From Flavobacterium odoriferum (GTDB lineage Bacteria > Bacteroidota > Bacteroidia > Flavobacteriales > Flavobacteriaceae), in contig NZ_JAMKFA010000020.1 in assembly GCF_025499515.1 (NCBI RefSeq), positions 1-57,333 of the forward strand: a DNA stretch of 57,333 nucleotides. The letters are read 5' to 3'. Of this stretch, positions 17,243 to 27,734 are shown piece by piece (position 1 is the first letter of the stretch; every line of letters starts with the position of its first letter). Both the position numbers and the translations under genes were made by a program. Under the pieces are notes generated by a model. The model was given only the letters and a program-made list of their open reading frames with translations. It searched no databases and was not told where the DNA came from.

Positions 17243-18475
17243 ATGGCTAAAGAAGTATTAGAGTGTTCATTCTGCGGAAGGAAAAAGCCTGAAACCAATT
17301 TATTAATTGCAGGGATTAATGCGCATATTTGCGACAAATGTATCGAACAAGCTCACGGAATTGTATTAGAGGAATTAAAACAATCGGGTAATTCCAATTT
17401 GGTTGCCGATTTGATTCTGTTGAAACCAAAAGAAATTCGTGCGTTTTTAGATGATTATGTTATTGGACAAGATCAAACTAAAAAAGTAATGAGTGTAGCG
17501 GTTTATAACCACTACAAACGTTTGATGCAAATTCAATTGGAAGACGAAGTTGAGATTGAAAAAAGTAACATTTTAATGGTAGGACAAACCGGAACAGGTA
17601 AAACATTAGTAGCAAAAACGATTGCAAAAATGTTGAATGTTCCATTGGCTATTGTTGATGCAACTGTTTTAACCGAAGCGGGTTACGTAGGAGAAGATGT
17701 GGAAAGTATCTTAACTCGCTTATTACAAGCTGCTGATTACGATGTGGCTAAAGCTGAAAGAGGAATTGTATTTATTGACGAAATAGATAAAATTGCTCGT
17801 AAAAGTGATAATCCATCAATTACGCGTGATGTTTCGGGAGAAGGTGTACAACAAGCGTTATTGAAATTATTAGAAGGAACAGTTGTAAACGTACCACCAA
17901 AAGGAGGAAGAAAACATCCAGACCAAAAATTTGTTGAGGTAAACACTCAAAATATCTTATTCATCGCAGGTGGTGCTTTCGATGGCATTGAAAGAATTAT
18001 TTCAAAACGTTTAAACAGACAAGCGGTTGGTTATAGTTCGTCTATTGGAACAGACCAAATTGATAAAGATAATTTACTGCAATATTTAATTCCGAAAGAC
18101 GTAAAAGATTTTGGATTAATTCCAGAAATTATTGGTCGTTTGCCAGTTCTAACACATATGGATCCTTTAGATGTAGAAACATTAAGAGCAATTTTAACCG
18201 AACCTAAAAATGCCTTAGTAAAGCAATACAAGAAATTGTTTGAAATGGATGAGGTAACTTTAGAGATTGAAGAAGAAGCGTTGAATTATATTGTTTCTAA
18301 AGCTTTAGAATATAAATTAGGAGCCAGAGGTTTGCGTTCGTTATGCGAGGCGATTTTAACTGATGCTATGTATGAATTACCAAGTTCTGAAGATAAACAT
18401 TTACAAGTTACAAAAGAATATGCAGAAAATAGTTTGAGTAAAAATTTATTACAACGTTTGAAAGCCGTTTCTTAA
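17243..18475 (+). CDS. clpX: ATP-dependent Clp protease ATP-binding subunit ClpX
   Basis: The 410-aa AAA+ unfoldase feeds proteins to ClpP. The N-terminal zinc-binding domain has Cys8, Cys11, Cys30 and Cys33. Walker A is GQTGTGKT at residues 114-121, Walker B is [11 protein letters not shown] near residue 173, and sensor motifs include LGARGLR near residue 353. The ClpP-docking loop is present as IIGRLPV rather than the IGF loop itself being easily delimited. Length is normal and the start follows the intergenic repeat. Confidence 0.97.
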   Translation: MAKEVLECSFCGRKKPETNLLIAGINAHICDKCIEQAHGIVLEELKQSGNSNLVADLILLKPKEIRAFLDDYVIGQDQTKKVMSVAVYNHYKRLMQIQLEDEVEIEKSNILMVGQTGTGKTLVAKTIAKMLNVPLAIVDATVLTEAGYVGEDVESILTRLLQAADYDVAKAERGIVFIDEIDKIARKSDNPSITRDVSGEGVQQALLKLLEGTVVNVPPKGGRKHPDQKFVEVNTQNILFIAGGAFDGIERIISKRLNRQAVGYSSSIGTDQIDKDNLLQYLIPKDVKDFGLIPEIIGRLPVLTHMDPLDVETLRAILTEPKNALVKQYKKLFEMDEVTLEIEEEALNYIVSKALEYKLGARGLRSLCEAILTDAMYELPSSEDKHLQVTKEYAENSLSKNLLQRLKAVS

Positions 18476-18491
18476 TGAAATTAATACAAAT

Positions 18492-18520
18492 AAAAAGGTC
18501 GCCAATTGGCGACCTTTTTT
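18492..18520 (+). terminator. Terminator of clpX
   Basis: A perfect stem AAAAAGGTCGCC / GGCGACCTTTTT with an AATT loop and a T-run. Its A-run on the left means it can also stop minus-strand transcripts from the mini-lipoprotein gene that ends at 18525. Confidence 0.92.
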
Positions 18521-18524
18521 ATGA

Positions 18525-18659
18525 TTAAGCATTTTTCTTTTGCTCGATTGTTTTTGTTTGTTTCGCGTTACAGTAACTTGATTTACAGCTCCATCCACTT
18601 GAGCATGAAGTTAATAATACTAAAGTTGCTGCTGCTAAAATTAAAGAAATTTTTTTCAT
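18525..18659 (-). CDS. Small predicted lipoprotein, 44 aa
   Basis: This short frame encodes a signal of the form MKKISLILAAATLVLLTSC. It is a textbook lipobox with Cys19, followed by a 25-residue Ser/Lys-rich tail with two more cysteines (WSCKSSYCNAK). It lies between the clpX terminator and the OmpA-family gene on the same strand as the latter. No known family is recognised. The start is given by the signal sequence. Confidence 0.6.
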   Translation of the reverse strand: MKKISLILAAATLVLLTSCSSGWSCKSSYCNAKQTKTIEQKKNA

Positions 18660-18699
18660 TTTGTTTATAGAGTTTTTATAGTTGTAATTAATTGCGTGT

Positions 18700-20262
18700 T
18701 TATTTGATGATTTTAAATTCGACTCTTCTGTTTGCTTGGTCTTGCTCTGCTGAACATTTGTCGCATTTGTTTAATAGTTGACTTTCTCCATATCCCTTAT
18801 ATGATAGTCTTGAAGCAACTATACCTTTGTTTATTAAATATTGATATGAAGATTTAGCTCTTCTTTCAGAAAGTTTTTGATTGTAATCTGCTGAACCTTT
18901 ATTATCAGTATGGGCATTAATTGTAATTGACATTTCAGGATTGTTGTTTAAAACTTCAACAATTTTATTTAATGATAATGTAGATTCTTGTTTGATTGTT
19001 GCTTTATCAAAATCAAAATAGATATTTTCTATTACAATAGCATCTTCAGTAACAATAGCTTTTTTCTGTTTTAGAGTTATATTTTTATTAGTGTCTGAAG
19101 AATTTAAATTAGCTGTTTTAGTTTCGTAACCATCTTTGTTTAATGCAACAGTATATTGAGTTAAAGGTTCTAAATCTAAACGGATTTTTCCTTTTTCGTC
19201 CGATTTTGTTTTTAATACTATTTCTCCAAATTCATTTGTAACTACCACATCTGTGTTTGGAAGTGCGATGCTTGATTTTTCTTCTACAACTGTATACGTT
19301 TGACTTAAATTATCTTGCTTTTTAATCTCAAATTTAAAAATGTCAAAATTTCCTTGTTGGTGTTTATCAGTAGAAATATAACCTTTTGTAGGTGATGTCA
19401 TAATAAATGCTACATCGTCTCTTCTGGAGTTTAAGTCAGTACCTAAGTTTAATGCTGGTGAATAGTCATTTTTCAAAACAGATGATCTAAAAACATCATA
19501 CCCACCCATGTTAGTGTGTCCTTTTGATGAAAAATATAAATATTTACCATCTGCAGACATAAAAGGATATTTTTCATCTGTAGATGTGTTTACATTTGGT
19601 CCAAGATTAACTAATTTTCCAATTGATCCATCAGCTAATACTGGCGCTTCATAAATGTCAAATCCTCCAAACCCTCCAGGAATGTTTGAAGCAACATATA
19701 TTTTTTTCCCATCAGCAGATAAACTAGGAGTCTCAACTGAATATTCAGCGGGAACAGCATTTAAATTTGTGATGTTAACCCATTTTTTTGGGTCTTTTTC
19801 ATTTAAATCTGCTTTATGTAGTGTGTAAATTTGATTATTATTTGGGTTTTCTTGTGTGAAATAAATTGTGCGTTGATCTGCTGAAAAACTAATTGAACCT
19901 TCATTTTTTTCTGAATCTAGAGCCTGAGAAAAAAGTAAAGGAAATGAAAGACTTCCATCTTCTTTAATATCTACACAATATAAGTTGTTATTTGGTTCGT
20001 TTGTAATTGGATTTACAGTTACTTCAGCATGTCTTCTTTTCTTATTAGATAAAATGATGTATTTGTTTTTAAAGAAAGAAGTTCCAACCTCATTTAATTC
20101 TGAATTAATTCCAGTATCACCAATTAAATAGTTAATGCCTTTTGTAGATTTGCTAATTACATTTATAATTGAATCTAAACCTTCTGAACGTTTTGGTTCT
20201 TGAGAAAAACATGAAAAAGTTCCTAAAAGGAATAATATGGCAAGTAATTTGGGGTAATTCAT
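18700..20262 (-). CDS. OmpA family protein with PD40 propeller and carboxypeptidase-regulatory-like domains
   Basis: The 520-aa protein begins with a signal peptide (LAILFLLGTFSCFSQ). Residues 95-310 contain PD40/WD40-like propeller strands such as SFSADQRTIYFTQ, SLSADGKKIYVAS and FMSADGKYLYFSS. A beta-sandwich of the carboxypeptidase-regulatory type follows near residues 320-395. The C-terminal OmpA domain includes IYFDFDKATIKQES, NAHTDNKG and LSERRAKSSYQYLI, which binds peptidoglycan. This order is common in Bacteroidota, where such proteins often accompany SprF/PorP proteins; here none is adjacent. Role is probably structural at the cell wall. Confidence 0.93.
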   Translation of the reverse strand: MNYPKLLAILFLLGTFSCFSQEPKRSEGLDSIINVISKSTKGINYLIGDTGINSELNEVGTSFFKNKYIILSNKKRRHAEVTVNPITNEPNNNLYCVDIKEDGSLSFPLLFSQALDSEKNEGSISFSADQRTIYFTQENPNNNQIYTLHKADLNEKDPKKWVNITNLNAVPAEYSVETPSLSADGKKIYVASNIPGGFGGFDIYEAPVLADGSIGKLVNLGPNVNTSTDEKYPFMSADGKYLYFSSKGHTNMGGYDVFRSSVLKNDYSPALNLGTDLNSRRDDVAFIMTSPTKGYISTDKHQQGNFDIFKFEIKKQDNLSQTYTVVEEKSSIALPNTDVVVTNEFGEIVLKTKSDEKGKIRLDLEPLTQYTVALNKDGYETKTANLNSSDTNKNITLKQKKAIVTEDAIVIENIYFDFDKATIKQESTLSLNKIVEVLNNNPEMSITINAHTDNKGSADYNQKLSERRAKSSYQYLINKGIVASRLSYKGYGESQLLNKCDKCSAEQDQANRRVEFKIIK

Positions 20263-20446
20263 AAAGTTAATTGCTTAATTGATAATGGGGTAATAAATTT
20301 TAAAATCGAGTGCAAAATTAACACTATATTTTACATAAAAAATCTTTTATATGATAATTATCATAATATCCGATGAACTGCAAAAAAAATCGATTTTAGG
20401 TAAACTGAAATCGATTAAATTTTGATTATTTTTTTGTTAACAATAT

Positions 20447-20611
20447 TTATGATAGTTGAATTTTGTTAATTTCGTTATAATTTTGGGGTTTTATTGAATT
20501 TTCTTTTATTTCGCAACGTCTATATGGACCACATTTATAACGTCTCGGACCACAAGAAAACGATGAAATGATTACAACAGATACGAGTAAAATTATGGCT
20601 ATTTTTTTCAT
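20447..20611 (-). CDS. Small Cys/Arg-rich predicted lipoprotein, 54 aa
   Basis: The short frame begins MKKIAIILLVSVVIISSFSC, a hydrophobic signal ending at Cys20. GPRRYKCGPYRRC follows, a duplicated Cys-Gly-Pro-Arg-type motif, then a polar tail. It starts 9 bases before the end of the upstream GH3-like gene region on the same strand. The lipobox is imperfect (SSFSC), so membrane anchoring is likely but not certain. No family recognised. Confidence 0.5.
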   Translation of the reverse strand: MKKIAIILLVSVVIISSFSCGPRRYKCGPYRRCEIKENSIKPQNYNEINKIQLS

Positions 20612-20620
20612 AATATTTTT

Positions 20621-22129
20621 TTATAAATTTAGTAAACTTTCTAAATAATTTCTGTCATTAGAAAGCCTTGGAATTTTGTGTTGTCCACCCAATTTATCAT
20701 TTTGTTTTAACCAATCATAAAACAAGTTTTTTCGGGCAACATTTAATACTAACGGATTAAGTGTCATATTGTTGTATCGTTTAGCTTCATAGTCAGAATT
20801 TAAAGATTGAATATTTTCATCCAAAATCATACTAAATTTTTCAACATCTTCTGGTGGATTTTTAAATTCAATAATCCATTCATGCGAACCTTTTTGCGTT
20901 TCACTCATAAAAACAGGAGCAACCGTATAATCTACAATTTCGCAGTCAAATAAAGCGCATGTTTTTGCAATGGCAGCATCTGTATTTTCAACCATCAACT
21001 CTTCTCCAAAAACGTTAATATGATGTTTGGTTCTTCCAGTAACTTTAATTCGGTAAGGACTTAATGAAGTAAAGCGAATCGTATCGCCAATTAAATAGCG
21101 CCATAAACCTGAATTTGTCGTAATTACCAATGCATAATTTTTATTCAACTCTACTTGATTCAATCGAATAACGCGTTGGTTTAATGTTCCAAAAGTATCC
21201 ATCGAAATAAATTCGTAGAAAATTCCGTAATCCAACATCAATAATAATTCGTTTGAATCATTTTGGTCTTGAATGGCAAAAAATCCTTCCGAAGCATTGT
21301 AAATTTCGTAATATTTAAAACTGTCTTTTGGAAATAATTTCTTGTATTGTTCTCTATATGGATCAAAATTGACACCACCATGAAAATACACTTCTGCATT
21401 TGGCCAAAGCTCTAATAAATTAGATTTGCCAGTGGTTTCTAATGCTTTTTGAAGTAAAACCAACATCCAACTTGGAACGCCAGCTAAACTTGTCACATTT
21501 TCGTTGATGGTTTCATTGACAATGGCTGGAAGTTTGGTTTCCCAATCGCCCATTAATGATATTTTACTGCTTGGTGTAGAGCTAAATTCGGCCCAAATCG
21601 GCATGTTGTCAATCAAAATTGCCGATAAATCTCCAAAAAAAGTATTATTATCTTCATACAATTGCTTGCTTCCGCCTAAACGCAAACTTTTTCCAGTAAA
21701 CATTTGCGACTCTTCGTTGTTGTTTAAGTATAAACACAATAAGTCTTTACTAGCTTTGTAATGGCAATTTTCTAATGCCTCTGAACTTACAGGAATAAAC
21801 TTGCTTTTTGCATTAGTAGTTCCGCTCGATTTTGCAAACCATTTAATATTAGAATGCCAAAAAACGTTTTGTTCACCTTTTCGAGTTAATTCAATTAAAG
21901 GTTCTAAATCTTCATAGCTAGAAACAGGAATTCGTTCTGAAAAAGTAGTATAACTTTTCATGGAAGAAAAATCATATTTCTTTCCAAGTTGCGTATTTTC
22001 GGAAGCTTTTATTAGATTAAAAAGTAATTCTTCTTGTACTTCGTGTGGATATTTTAAAAACAATTCCATTTGATGAATTCGCTTTTTTAAAATCCAAGTG
22101 GCAAAAGAATTTATTATTTGTAATGGCAT
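20621..22129 (-). CDS. GH3 family protein (acyl-adenylate/amido-synthetase fold)
   Basis: The 502-aa protein matches bacterial GH3 proteins, which share the ANL fold with plant auxin-conjugating GH3 enzymes. The ATP-binding loop SSGTTNAKSKFIPVS is near residue 105. Other motifs are YEIYNASEGFFAIQD near residue 280, LWRYLIGDTIRF near residue 345 and RTKHHINVFGEELM near residue 368. Length is usual for bacterial members, whose substrates are mostly unknown. A small lipoprotein frame follows 9 bases downstream. Confidence 0.9.
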   Translation of the reverse strand: MPLQIINSFATWILKKRIHQMELFLKYPHEVQEELLFNLIKASENTQLGKKYDFSSMKSYTTFSERIPVSSYEDLEPLIELTRKGEQNVFWHSNIKWFAKSSGTTNAKSKFIPVSSEALENCHYKASKDLLCLYLNNNEESQMFTGKSLRLGGSKQLYEDNNTFFGDLSAILIDNMPIWAEFSSTPSSKISLMGDWETKLPAIVNETINENVTSLAGVPSWMLVLLQKALETTGKSNLLELWPNAEVYFHGGVNFDPYREQYKKLFPKDSFKYYEIYNASEGFFAIQDQNDSNELLLMLDYGIFYEFISMDTFGTLNQRVIRLNQVELNKNYALVITTNSGLWRYLIGDTIRFTSLSPYRIKVTGRTKHHINVFGEELMVENTDAAIAKTCALFDCEIVDYTVAPVFMSETQKGSHEWIIEFKNPPEDVEKFSMILDENIQSLNSDYEAKRYNNMTLNPLVLNVARKNLFYDWLKQNDKLGGQHKIPRLSNDRNYLESLLNL

Positions 22130-22230
22130 TTACCTATTGCTAATTTTGAATTATTAAATTGGAATAATAACTTTACCAAAAATAGCATTTTTTTCAAATA
22201 ATTGAACAAAAAAGAAAATCTTTACACGAA

Positions 22231-23022
22231 ATGATATATCAAGGCACACTTTCAAAAATGCAAACCGAATTTGGTAACCCAATTCAGTATTATTTGGTTT
22301 TTGAAAATAGTTTTTTAAACATCAACCAACTTTTAGGAAAAGACATTGAAATTGAGTTTCAAGGCTACCAATGTTTAAATTGCGGAAAAGCGAAAAAGAT
22401 TTTTCGACAAGGATTTTGTTACGATTGTTTTATGAGCAGCCCAGCAGTTGGCGATTGGATTATGAAACCCGAATTAAGCACCGCTCATTTAGATATCGAA
22501 GATAGAGATTTAGCATACGAAAAGCGTGTGCAATTGCAACCGCATGTGGTGTATTTAGCTTTATCTAGTGAAGTAAAAGTAGGAGTTACAAGAAAAACCC
22601 AAGTTCCAACTCGTTGGATAGATCAAGGTGCTGTGCAAGCTATTCCAATTGTAGAAGTACCAAATAGATATTTAGCAGGAATTACGGAAGTAGCATTGAA
22701 AAACCATTTTGCCGATAAAACCAATTGGCAAAAAATGCTAAAAAACGAAGTACCTAACATGGACTTGATTTCAGAACGAAATAAAGTATTGGATTGGCTA
22801 CCAAATGAAGTGAAAGACTATTTCCCAAAAGAAGAAAAAATCATTCAACTCGATTTTCCAGTTTTACAATATCCTAAAAAAGTAACAAGTTTAAATTTAG
22901 ACAAAACACCAAATTTTTCAGGAACCCTAACCGGAATCAAAGGCCAATATTTACTTTTTGAAGACGGAACTGTTTTCAATGTAAGAACTTATGAAGGTTA
23001 TGTAGTGAAGATGAGTTTGTAA
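22231..23022 (+). CDS. DUF2797 domain-containing protein
   Basis: The 263-aa soluble protein has a zinc-ribbon-like CLNCGKAKKIFRQGFCYDCF at residues 49-68. A conserved segment follows: HLDIEDRDLAYEKRVQLQPHVVYLALSS and VGVTRKTQVPTRWIDQGA, which resembles GIY-YIG-like folds in this family. It is divergent from the GH3-like gene and ends at a strong hairpin. Function is not known. Confidence 0.88.
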   Translation: MIYQGTLSKMQTEFGNPIQYYLVFENSFLNINQLLGKDIEIEFQGYQCLNCGKAKKIFRQGFCYDCFMSSPAVGDWIMKPELSTAHLDIEDRDLAYEKRVQLQPHVVYLALSSEVKVGVTRKTQVPTRWIDQGAVQAIPIVEVPNRYLAGITEVALKNHFADKTNWQKMLKNEVPNMDLISERNKVLDWLPNEVKDYFPKEEKIIQLDFPVLQYPKKVTSLNLDKTPNFSGTLTGIKGQYLLFEDGTVFNVRTYEGYVVKMSL

Positions 23023-23027
23023 AAAAG

Positions 23028-23060
23028 AAACCCTTTCTAAATTTTAGAAAGGGTTTTGTT
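23028..23060. terminator. Bidirectional terminator between DUF2797 and AsmA-like genes
   Basis: AAACCCTTTCTAA and its complement (TTAGAAAGGGTTT) form a stem of about 13 bp between two convergent genes, with T-rich sequence on the right and A-rich on the left. Confidence 0.88.
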
Positions 23061-23072
23061 TTTATTTCGAAT

Positions 23073-25676
23073 TTATTCTTTTTTCTTCTTTTTAAGCCAA
23101 CCATTTAATGCATCAGTTGCTTTAGTCTTAATTTCTTCCTTAGGAGTTGTTTTGGGTTTAGTGGTGTCAGTTGCAGTAGTTGTTCCAGAGTTGTTGCCTT
23201 TTGTTCCACCCAATAAATTACTTAAAGCAGTTGTTCCTTGATTGATGTATTTGTCTTTTTGCATTTTAACCAATTGTGTTGCCAAATTAGTTGTGGCTTG
23301 CTTCATGTCTGTAGTAATTTTTGGCTGTTTGAAGTTTCCTCCAAGTACTGCATTTACAGGAACATTTTGAATTTTATTTTGGTCAGCAGGCGTTAGTTTT
23401 GCTAGTAAATTATTTACTTCAGTTCCTAAATATTTTGCAGGTACGTCAAATTTTAAATTGTAATTCATGCTTTGATCAAAACCATGAGTTCCACCAACAT
23501 TTACTGTTATATCTTGGTATTTGATATCGAATGGTTTTACATTCACTTTTCCATCTTTAAAAGATAAAGCTGCTTTTACGTCGTTCAAGTTCACTTTGTT
23601 CATATCAATAAATTTTACATTTGAACTTAAAGCTGTAAGCAGTGCAGAATTTTTTTCGTTAACTGTAGTTGACAACAATTGACCTAATAAATCTCCAGAA
23701 ATAGTTTTTAAATTTGGAGTCATATCTTGTTGTAAATCACCCGATAATTTGATGGTTGAATTCAATTTTCCATTAATTACACCAGCAATTGGAGCAATCG
23801 ATTTTAGCATGTCTAATTGTGTGAATGATTCGGCAATATTGACTTTATCTAAACCTAAATTCATATTAAACGTTGGCGTTTTTCCTTTGGTTGAAACCGT
23901 TCCTGTTAAACCGATATTTCCTCCAAAAACACTCATTTTTAAATTATTTAAAGTTACCGCTTCGTCACGAATTACCATATTTCCCGAAACATCTTTTAAG
24001 TTTAAATTATCGTAAACCACTGTTCCTGCTTTTGCAGTAACACTACAATCTAAGAATGAAGGAATTTTTACCGCTTCTGTAGTTTTTTTGCCTTCTTCAG
24101 TAGTGGTTGTAGTTGGCGCCATAAAATCAGAAACGACTAATTTAGTCGAATTCATATTGAAGTTTCCTTTCAGAATTTGGTTTTTGAATACAAATCCGTA
24201 GAAGTTATCCAATGTTCCTGTTACATTCAAATCGGAAGCTCCTGTTTTCGCATCAAACTGATTCAAACGAATTTGATTTGGATTGAAAGCAACAGCTGCT
24301 TGATTGATTTTAAACGGTTTTGCCATTTCTGGACCTTCATAATTGAATCCAGTTAAACTTGCAATTCCAGAATTTTGAATGTTTTGATATTGAGAAGTTT
24401 CAACTGATTTCATATCAAACTTCGTTTTTACATCGGCTTTTAAAATTCCGGTTAACGGTTTGTCTAACTTTACTGGATATGCTTTGGTAACGTTTGCTAA
24501 GTTGATGGTTCCTTTTAATTCGGCATCAACTAAGGCATTTGTTGCGATGTTTCTAATATTCGCTTTCGCATTAAACACATCTTGATCAATTGAAAACGAA
24601 AGTTTATTCAAATTCACATACGTGTCGTTCATTAAACCTGTTTCGTTGATAATATGTGTATCAATTACGATATTTTTAACCGATTTTGGTAAATCTGGAT
24701 ATTGGAAAGACGCATTATTGGAAGCGATTTTTACATCAAAAGCAGGAATCGTAGTTTCGGTTAATTTGCCTTTTACTTTTCCGTCTACTAAAAATTGTCC
24801 GGTTGTTTTTACTTTGTTGATATCACCTGAATAAGCTGCTGGAATTAATCCCAAGAAGTTTTTAAAATCAGATGTTGGTGTTTTAAATGTCAAGTTATAC
24901 GTTTGACCCGCTTCCACCATTTGAATAAATCCATTGAATTCTAATGGCAATTGATTGATTAAGGCTTTGTTGTCTTTGAATTCGTATTTACTTTTCTCTA
25001 AATCGATTCCTAAAATGGCATCTAATGAAATGGCTACATTTTTCATATAGTTCATTTTGTCCATATCAAAAGATAGTTTTGCAGTAGTTTTAGTGTCTAA
25101 ATCCAATTTTTGAGCTGCAAAATTTCCTTTTCCTTCGTGATTAATGCTGTCTAAAACCATTTTCATTTTAGAACCTTGGTCTTCATAAGTGAATTTCAAA
25201 TTTTCAACTTCATAATCTTGAATATTCAAAGCAAAAGGTTTGCTGTCAGAAGGTTTTTTTTCTGTTTCATCTTTTAATGCAATATCAAAATTTCCTAAAC
25301 CATCTTTATTAAAAATGATGTTTACAATTCCGTCAACTACACTAAAACTTTCTAAATTCATAGCTTCTCCATCACCTTTAAAAAGCTCTTTTACACTCAT
25401 GGTTACATTGGTCTCACCCGAATATAAAAGGGTGTCGTTTTCAAAAGGCGCTTTAGTAATAATGCTTAATTTTTCAATTGTAACATTAGCTTTCGGAAAA
25501 CTTTTGAATAAACTCAAATCTACGTCTTCAAACGCTATGTTGGCATTTACATTTTCGTTCAAAGTTTTAGCAATCATTTCCTTGATTTTATCTTTGAATA
25601 AAAAAGGCGCAGCTGCCAATGCGATGATGGTTACCAATAGGAAAATTCCAGTTCCTTTTAAGATTTTTTTCAACAT
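23073..25676 (-). CDS. AsmA-like protein
   Basis: The 867-aa protein has one N-terminal membrane helix (residues 8-28). An AsmA start follows (APFLFKDKIKEMIAKTLNENVNANIAFEDVDLSLFKSFPKANVTIEKLSI). The rest is a long series of beta-strand repeats, ending in an AsmA C-terminal region (LDCSVTAKAGTVVYDNLNLKDVSGNMVIRDEAVTLNNLKMSVFGG). The tail is Thr/Lys-rich. AsmA-like (TamB, YhdP) proteins are bridge-like phospholipid carriers across the periplasm in other bacteria. That role is inferred from the fold. Confidence 0.9.
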   Translation of the reverse strand: MLKKILKGTGIFLLVTIIALAAAPFLFKDKIKEMIAKTLNENVNANIAFEDVDLSLFKSFPKANVTIEKLSIITKAPFENDTLLYSGETNVTMSVKELFKGDGEAMNLESFSVVDGIVNIIFNKDGLGNFDIALKDETEKKPSDSKPFALNIQDYEVENLKFTYEDQGSKMKMVLDSINHEGKGNFAAQKLDLDTKTTAKLSFDMDKMNYMKNVAISLDAILGIDLEKSKYEFKDNKALINQLPLEFNGFIQMVEAGQTYNLTFKTPTSDFKNFLGLIPAAYSGDINKVKTTGQFLVDGKVKGKLTETTIPAFDVKIASNNASFQYPDLPKSVKNIVIDTHIINETGLMNDTYVNLNKLSFSIDQDVFNAKANIRNIATNALVDAELKGTINLANVTKAYPVKLDKPLTGILKADVKTKFDMKSVETSQYQNIQNSGIASLTGFNYEGPEMAKPFKINQAAVAFNPNQIRLNQFDAKTGASDLNVTGTLDNFYGFVFKNQILKGNFNMNSTKLVVSDFMAPTTTTTEEGKKTTEAVKIPSFLDCSVTAKAGTVVYDNLNLKDVSGNMVIRDEAVTLNNLKMSVFGGNIGLTGTVSTKGKTPTFNMNLGLDKVNIAESFTQLDMLKSIAPIAGVINGKLNSTIKLSGDLQQDMTPNLKTISGDLLGQLLSTTVNEKNSALLTALSSNVKFIDMNKVNLNDVKAALSFKDGKVNVKPFDIKYQDITVNVGGTHGFDQSMNYNLKFDVPAKYLGTEVNNLLAKLTPADQNKIQNVPVNAVLGGNFKQPKITTDMKQATTNLATQLVKMQKDKYINQGTTALSNLLGGTKGNNSGTTTATDTTKPKTTPKEEIKTKATDALNGWLKKKKKE

Positions 25677-25800
25677 AATTTTACTTTTTAAGAGTGCGAA
25701 TAAATTTTTTGTTTCGATTTGTAATCAAATTATCATGTATTTACTACAAAAGTAGTACCAAAAATATAGTTTAGGATTAAAGCTACGTTAAACTTATAAA

Positions 25801-25834
25801 AAAAATCCCAAAAACAATTGCTTTTGGGATTTTT
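25801..25834 (-). terminator. Terminator of sppA
   Basis: AAAAATCCCAAAA at 25801-25813 pairs with TTTTGGGATTTTT at 25822-25834. On the minus strand it ends in a U-run. Confidence 0.88.
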
Positions 25835-25852
25835 TATGTGTTTGAATTTGAA

Positions 25853-27619
25853 TTAGTTTATTACAATTTCATAAGGCATAATGGCTTGAATACCTTTTCT
25901 GCTTTTAACGCGTTTAATTTGTTCCAACATTTGGAAACCTTCTTCGCCTAATTGCTCTTTTAGTAATTGTTCTTTAGTTTTAAACATTGCCATTCCAGTG
26001 AAATTAGCTAATAAATCTTCAAAGTTTTTCTCGTATTCTGGGAAGTTTTCTGTTCTATACGAAGTTGTTTTTCCAAGTTTAGCTGCGTATTTGATTGCTG
26101 CATCTAAACCTCCGATTTCATCAACCAGTCCAAGTTTATGAGCATCAATTCCAGTCCAAACTCTTCCTTGTGCAATAGCGTCTACTTGTTCGGTTGTCAT
26201 TTTTCTACCATCAGCTACACGTTTTAAGAAAGTTGCGTATGTTTTTTCGATGCTTTCTAAAACAAAACCTTTGAAGTTTTCATCAATTGGTTCAAAAACA
26301 CTGTAACCACTCGCATTTGCATGAGTTTTTACTTGTTCGGCATTAATTCCGATATTTTTGCCTAGTTGGTTCATGTTAGGTAACATTCCAAAAACACCAA
26401 TCGAACCCGTAATCGTATTTGGTTCAGCGAAAATTCTATCTGCATTAGCTGCAATATAATAACCTCCAGAAGCCGCATAATTTCCCATAGAAACTACAAC
26501 GGGCTTAACTTTTTTAGTGATTTCGATTTCTCTCCAAATTAATTCCGAAGTCAAAGCACTTCCTCCTGGACTATTTACACGTAAAACAATTGCTTTTACA
26601 TCTTTATCATCGCGAGCTTCTTGTAAAGAACGTTTGATTGAACCTTCTCCAATTACGTTTACATCGCCTTCACCGCCTGCAATTTCGCCTTGCGCATAAA
26701 TTACAGCAATGATATCATCTTTTGAATAATCTTCAACAGTTGAAGCTGCTTTTTTAGCATAATCGGTAATGCTAACAATATCGTATTTTTCCTTTTTGTC
26801 AACTTTTAATTTCGCTCTAATCATGTCGTGATACTCATCTTCATAGGAAACTTTATCGACTAATTTATTGGCTAAAGCTAACTCTGGAGTTCTTGCGCCT
26901 AACGTATTTGCAATGGCATTCAATTGAGCAACTGATAATTTTCTACTTTTAGAAATATCAGCAACAATGGTGTTCCAAACCGAATTTAATAAAACCGTCA
27001 TTTGTTCGCGGTTTTCTGGACTCATTTCTTGTGCTAAGAAAGGTTCCACGGCACTTTTGTATTTTCCATGACGAATCACTTCCATTTTTACACCCGATTT
27101 TTCTTGTAAATCTTTCATGTAAATTATTTCAGAAGAAAGTCCTTTAAAATCAACTTCTCCCATTGGATTCAAATACACTTGGTCGGCAACCGAATTCAAA
27201 TAATATTCGCCTTGGCTATAATAATTTGCATAAGCATAAACGAATTTGCCCGATTTTTTAAAATCTTCTAATTTATCACGAACGGCTTTGCTTTGTGCTA
27301 ATCCTAATTGTGATTGATTATTCAAAATAGAAATTCCTTTGATTTTGTCATCGGTTTTAGCTGCTTCAATCGCATTTAAAATGTCCGTAACACCATCATG
27401 ATGCGCTTCAAAATAATTGAAGTCTTTGTAATTTGTTTTTCCAGCGTAGTCTAATGATACTTTTGATAAGTCTAATTCAATAACCGAATTCTTTTTTACA
27501 CTAACCGTGTCATCTCCACTGCCTGCAATGGCTCCAATGATTATAATTCCGAAGAAGAAAATCATGCAAAAAATAAATATCCCTACAATTGTAGCTAATA
27601 CATTTCCTAAAAATCTCAT
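25853..27619 (-). CDS. sppA: Signal peptide peptidase SppA (67K type)
   Basis: The 588-aa membrane protease degrades cleaved signal peptides. It has an N-terminal membrane helix (residues 8-32) and two S49 domains, as in E. coli SppA. The catalytic Lys lies in the first domain (Lys188 in HGKYKSAVEPF). The catalytic Ser is in the second (Ser384 in GNYAASGGYYIAANAD), and NSPGGSALTSE precedes it. It is divergent from the folK fusion gene. Confidence 0.95.
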   Translation of the reverse strand: MRFLGNVLATIVGIFIFCMIFFFGIIIIGAIAGSGDDTVSVKKNSVIELDLSKVSLDYAGKTNYKDFNYFEAHHDGVTDILNAIEAAKTDDKIKGISILNNQSQLGLAQSKAVRDKLEDFKKSGKFVYAYANYYSQGEYYLNSVADQVYLNPMGEVDFKGLSSEIIYMKDLQEKSGVKMEVIRHGKYKSAVEPFLAQEMSPENREQMTVLLNSVWNTIVADISKSRKLSVAQLNAIANTLGARTPELALANKLVDKVSYEDEYHDMIRAKLKVDKKEKYDIVSITDYAKKAASTVEDYSKDDIIAVIYAQGEIAGGEGDVNVIGEGSIKRSLQEARDDKDVKAIVLRVNSPGGSALTSELIWREIEITKKVKPVVVSMGNYAASGGYYIAANADRIFAEPNTITGSIGVFGMLPNMNQLGKNIGINAEQVKTHANASGYSVFEPIDENFKGFVLESIEKTYATFLKRVADGRKMTTEQVDAIAQGRVWTGIDAHKLGLVDEIGGLDAAIKYAAKLGKTTSYRTENFPEYEKNFEDLLANFTGMAMFKTKEQLLKEQLGEEGFQMLEQIKRVKSRKGIQAIMPYEIVIN

Positions 27620-27734
27620 TTCAATTTCATTTTAATTTATAATATAAGTAGTTAAAAGAACAAAATTGTTACATGTTCATAAAAAAACAAGAAAGGTAAA
27701 TTATAAGTCTAAAATTGTTTGTTATTTTGCCAAT

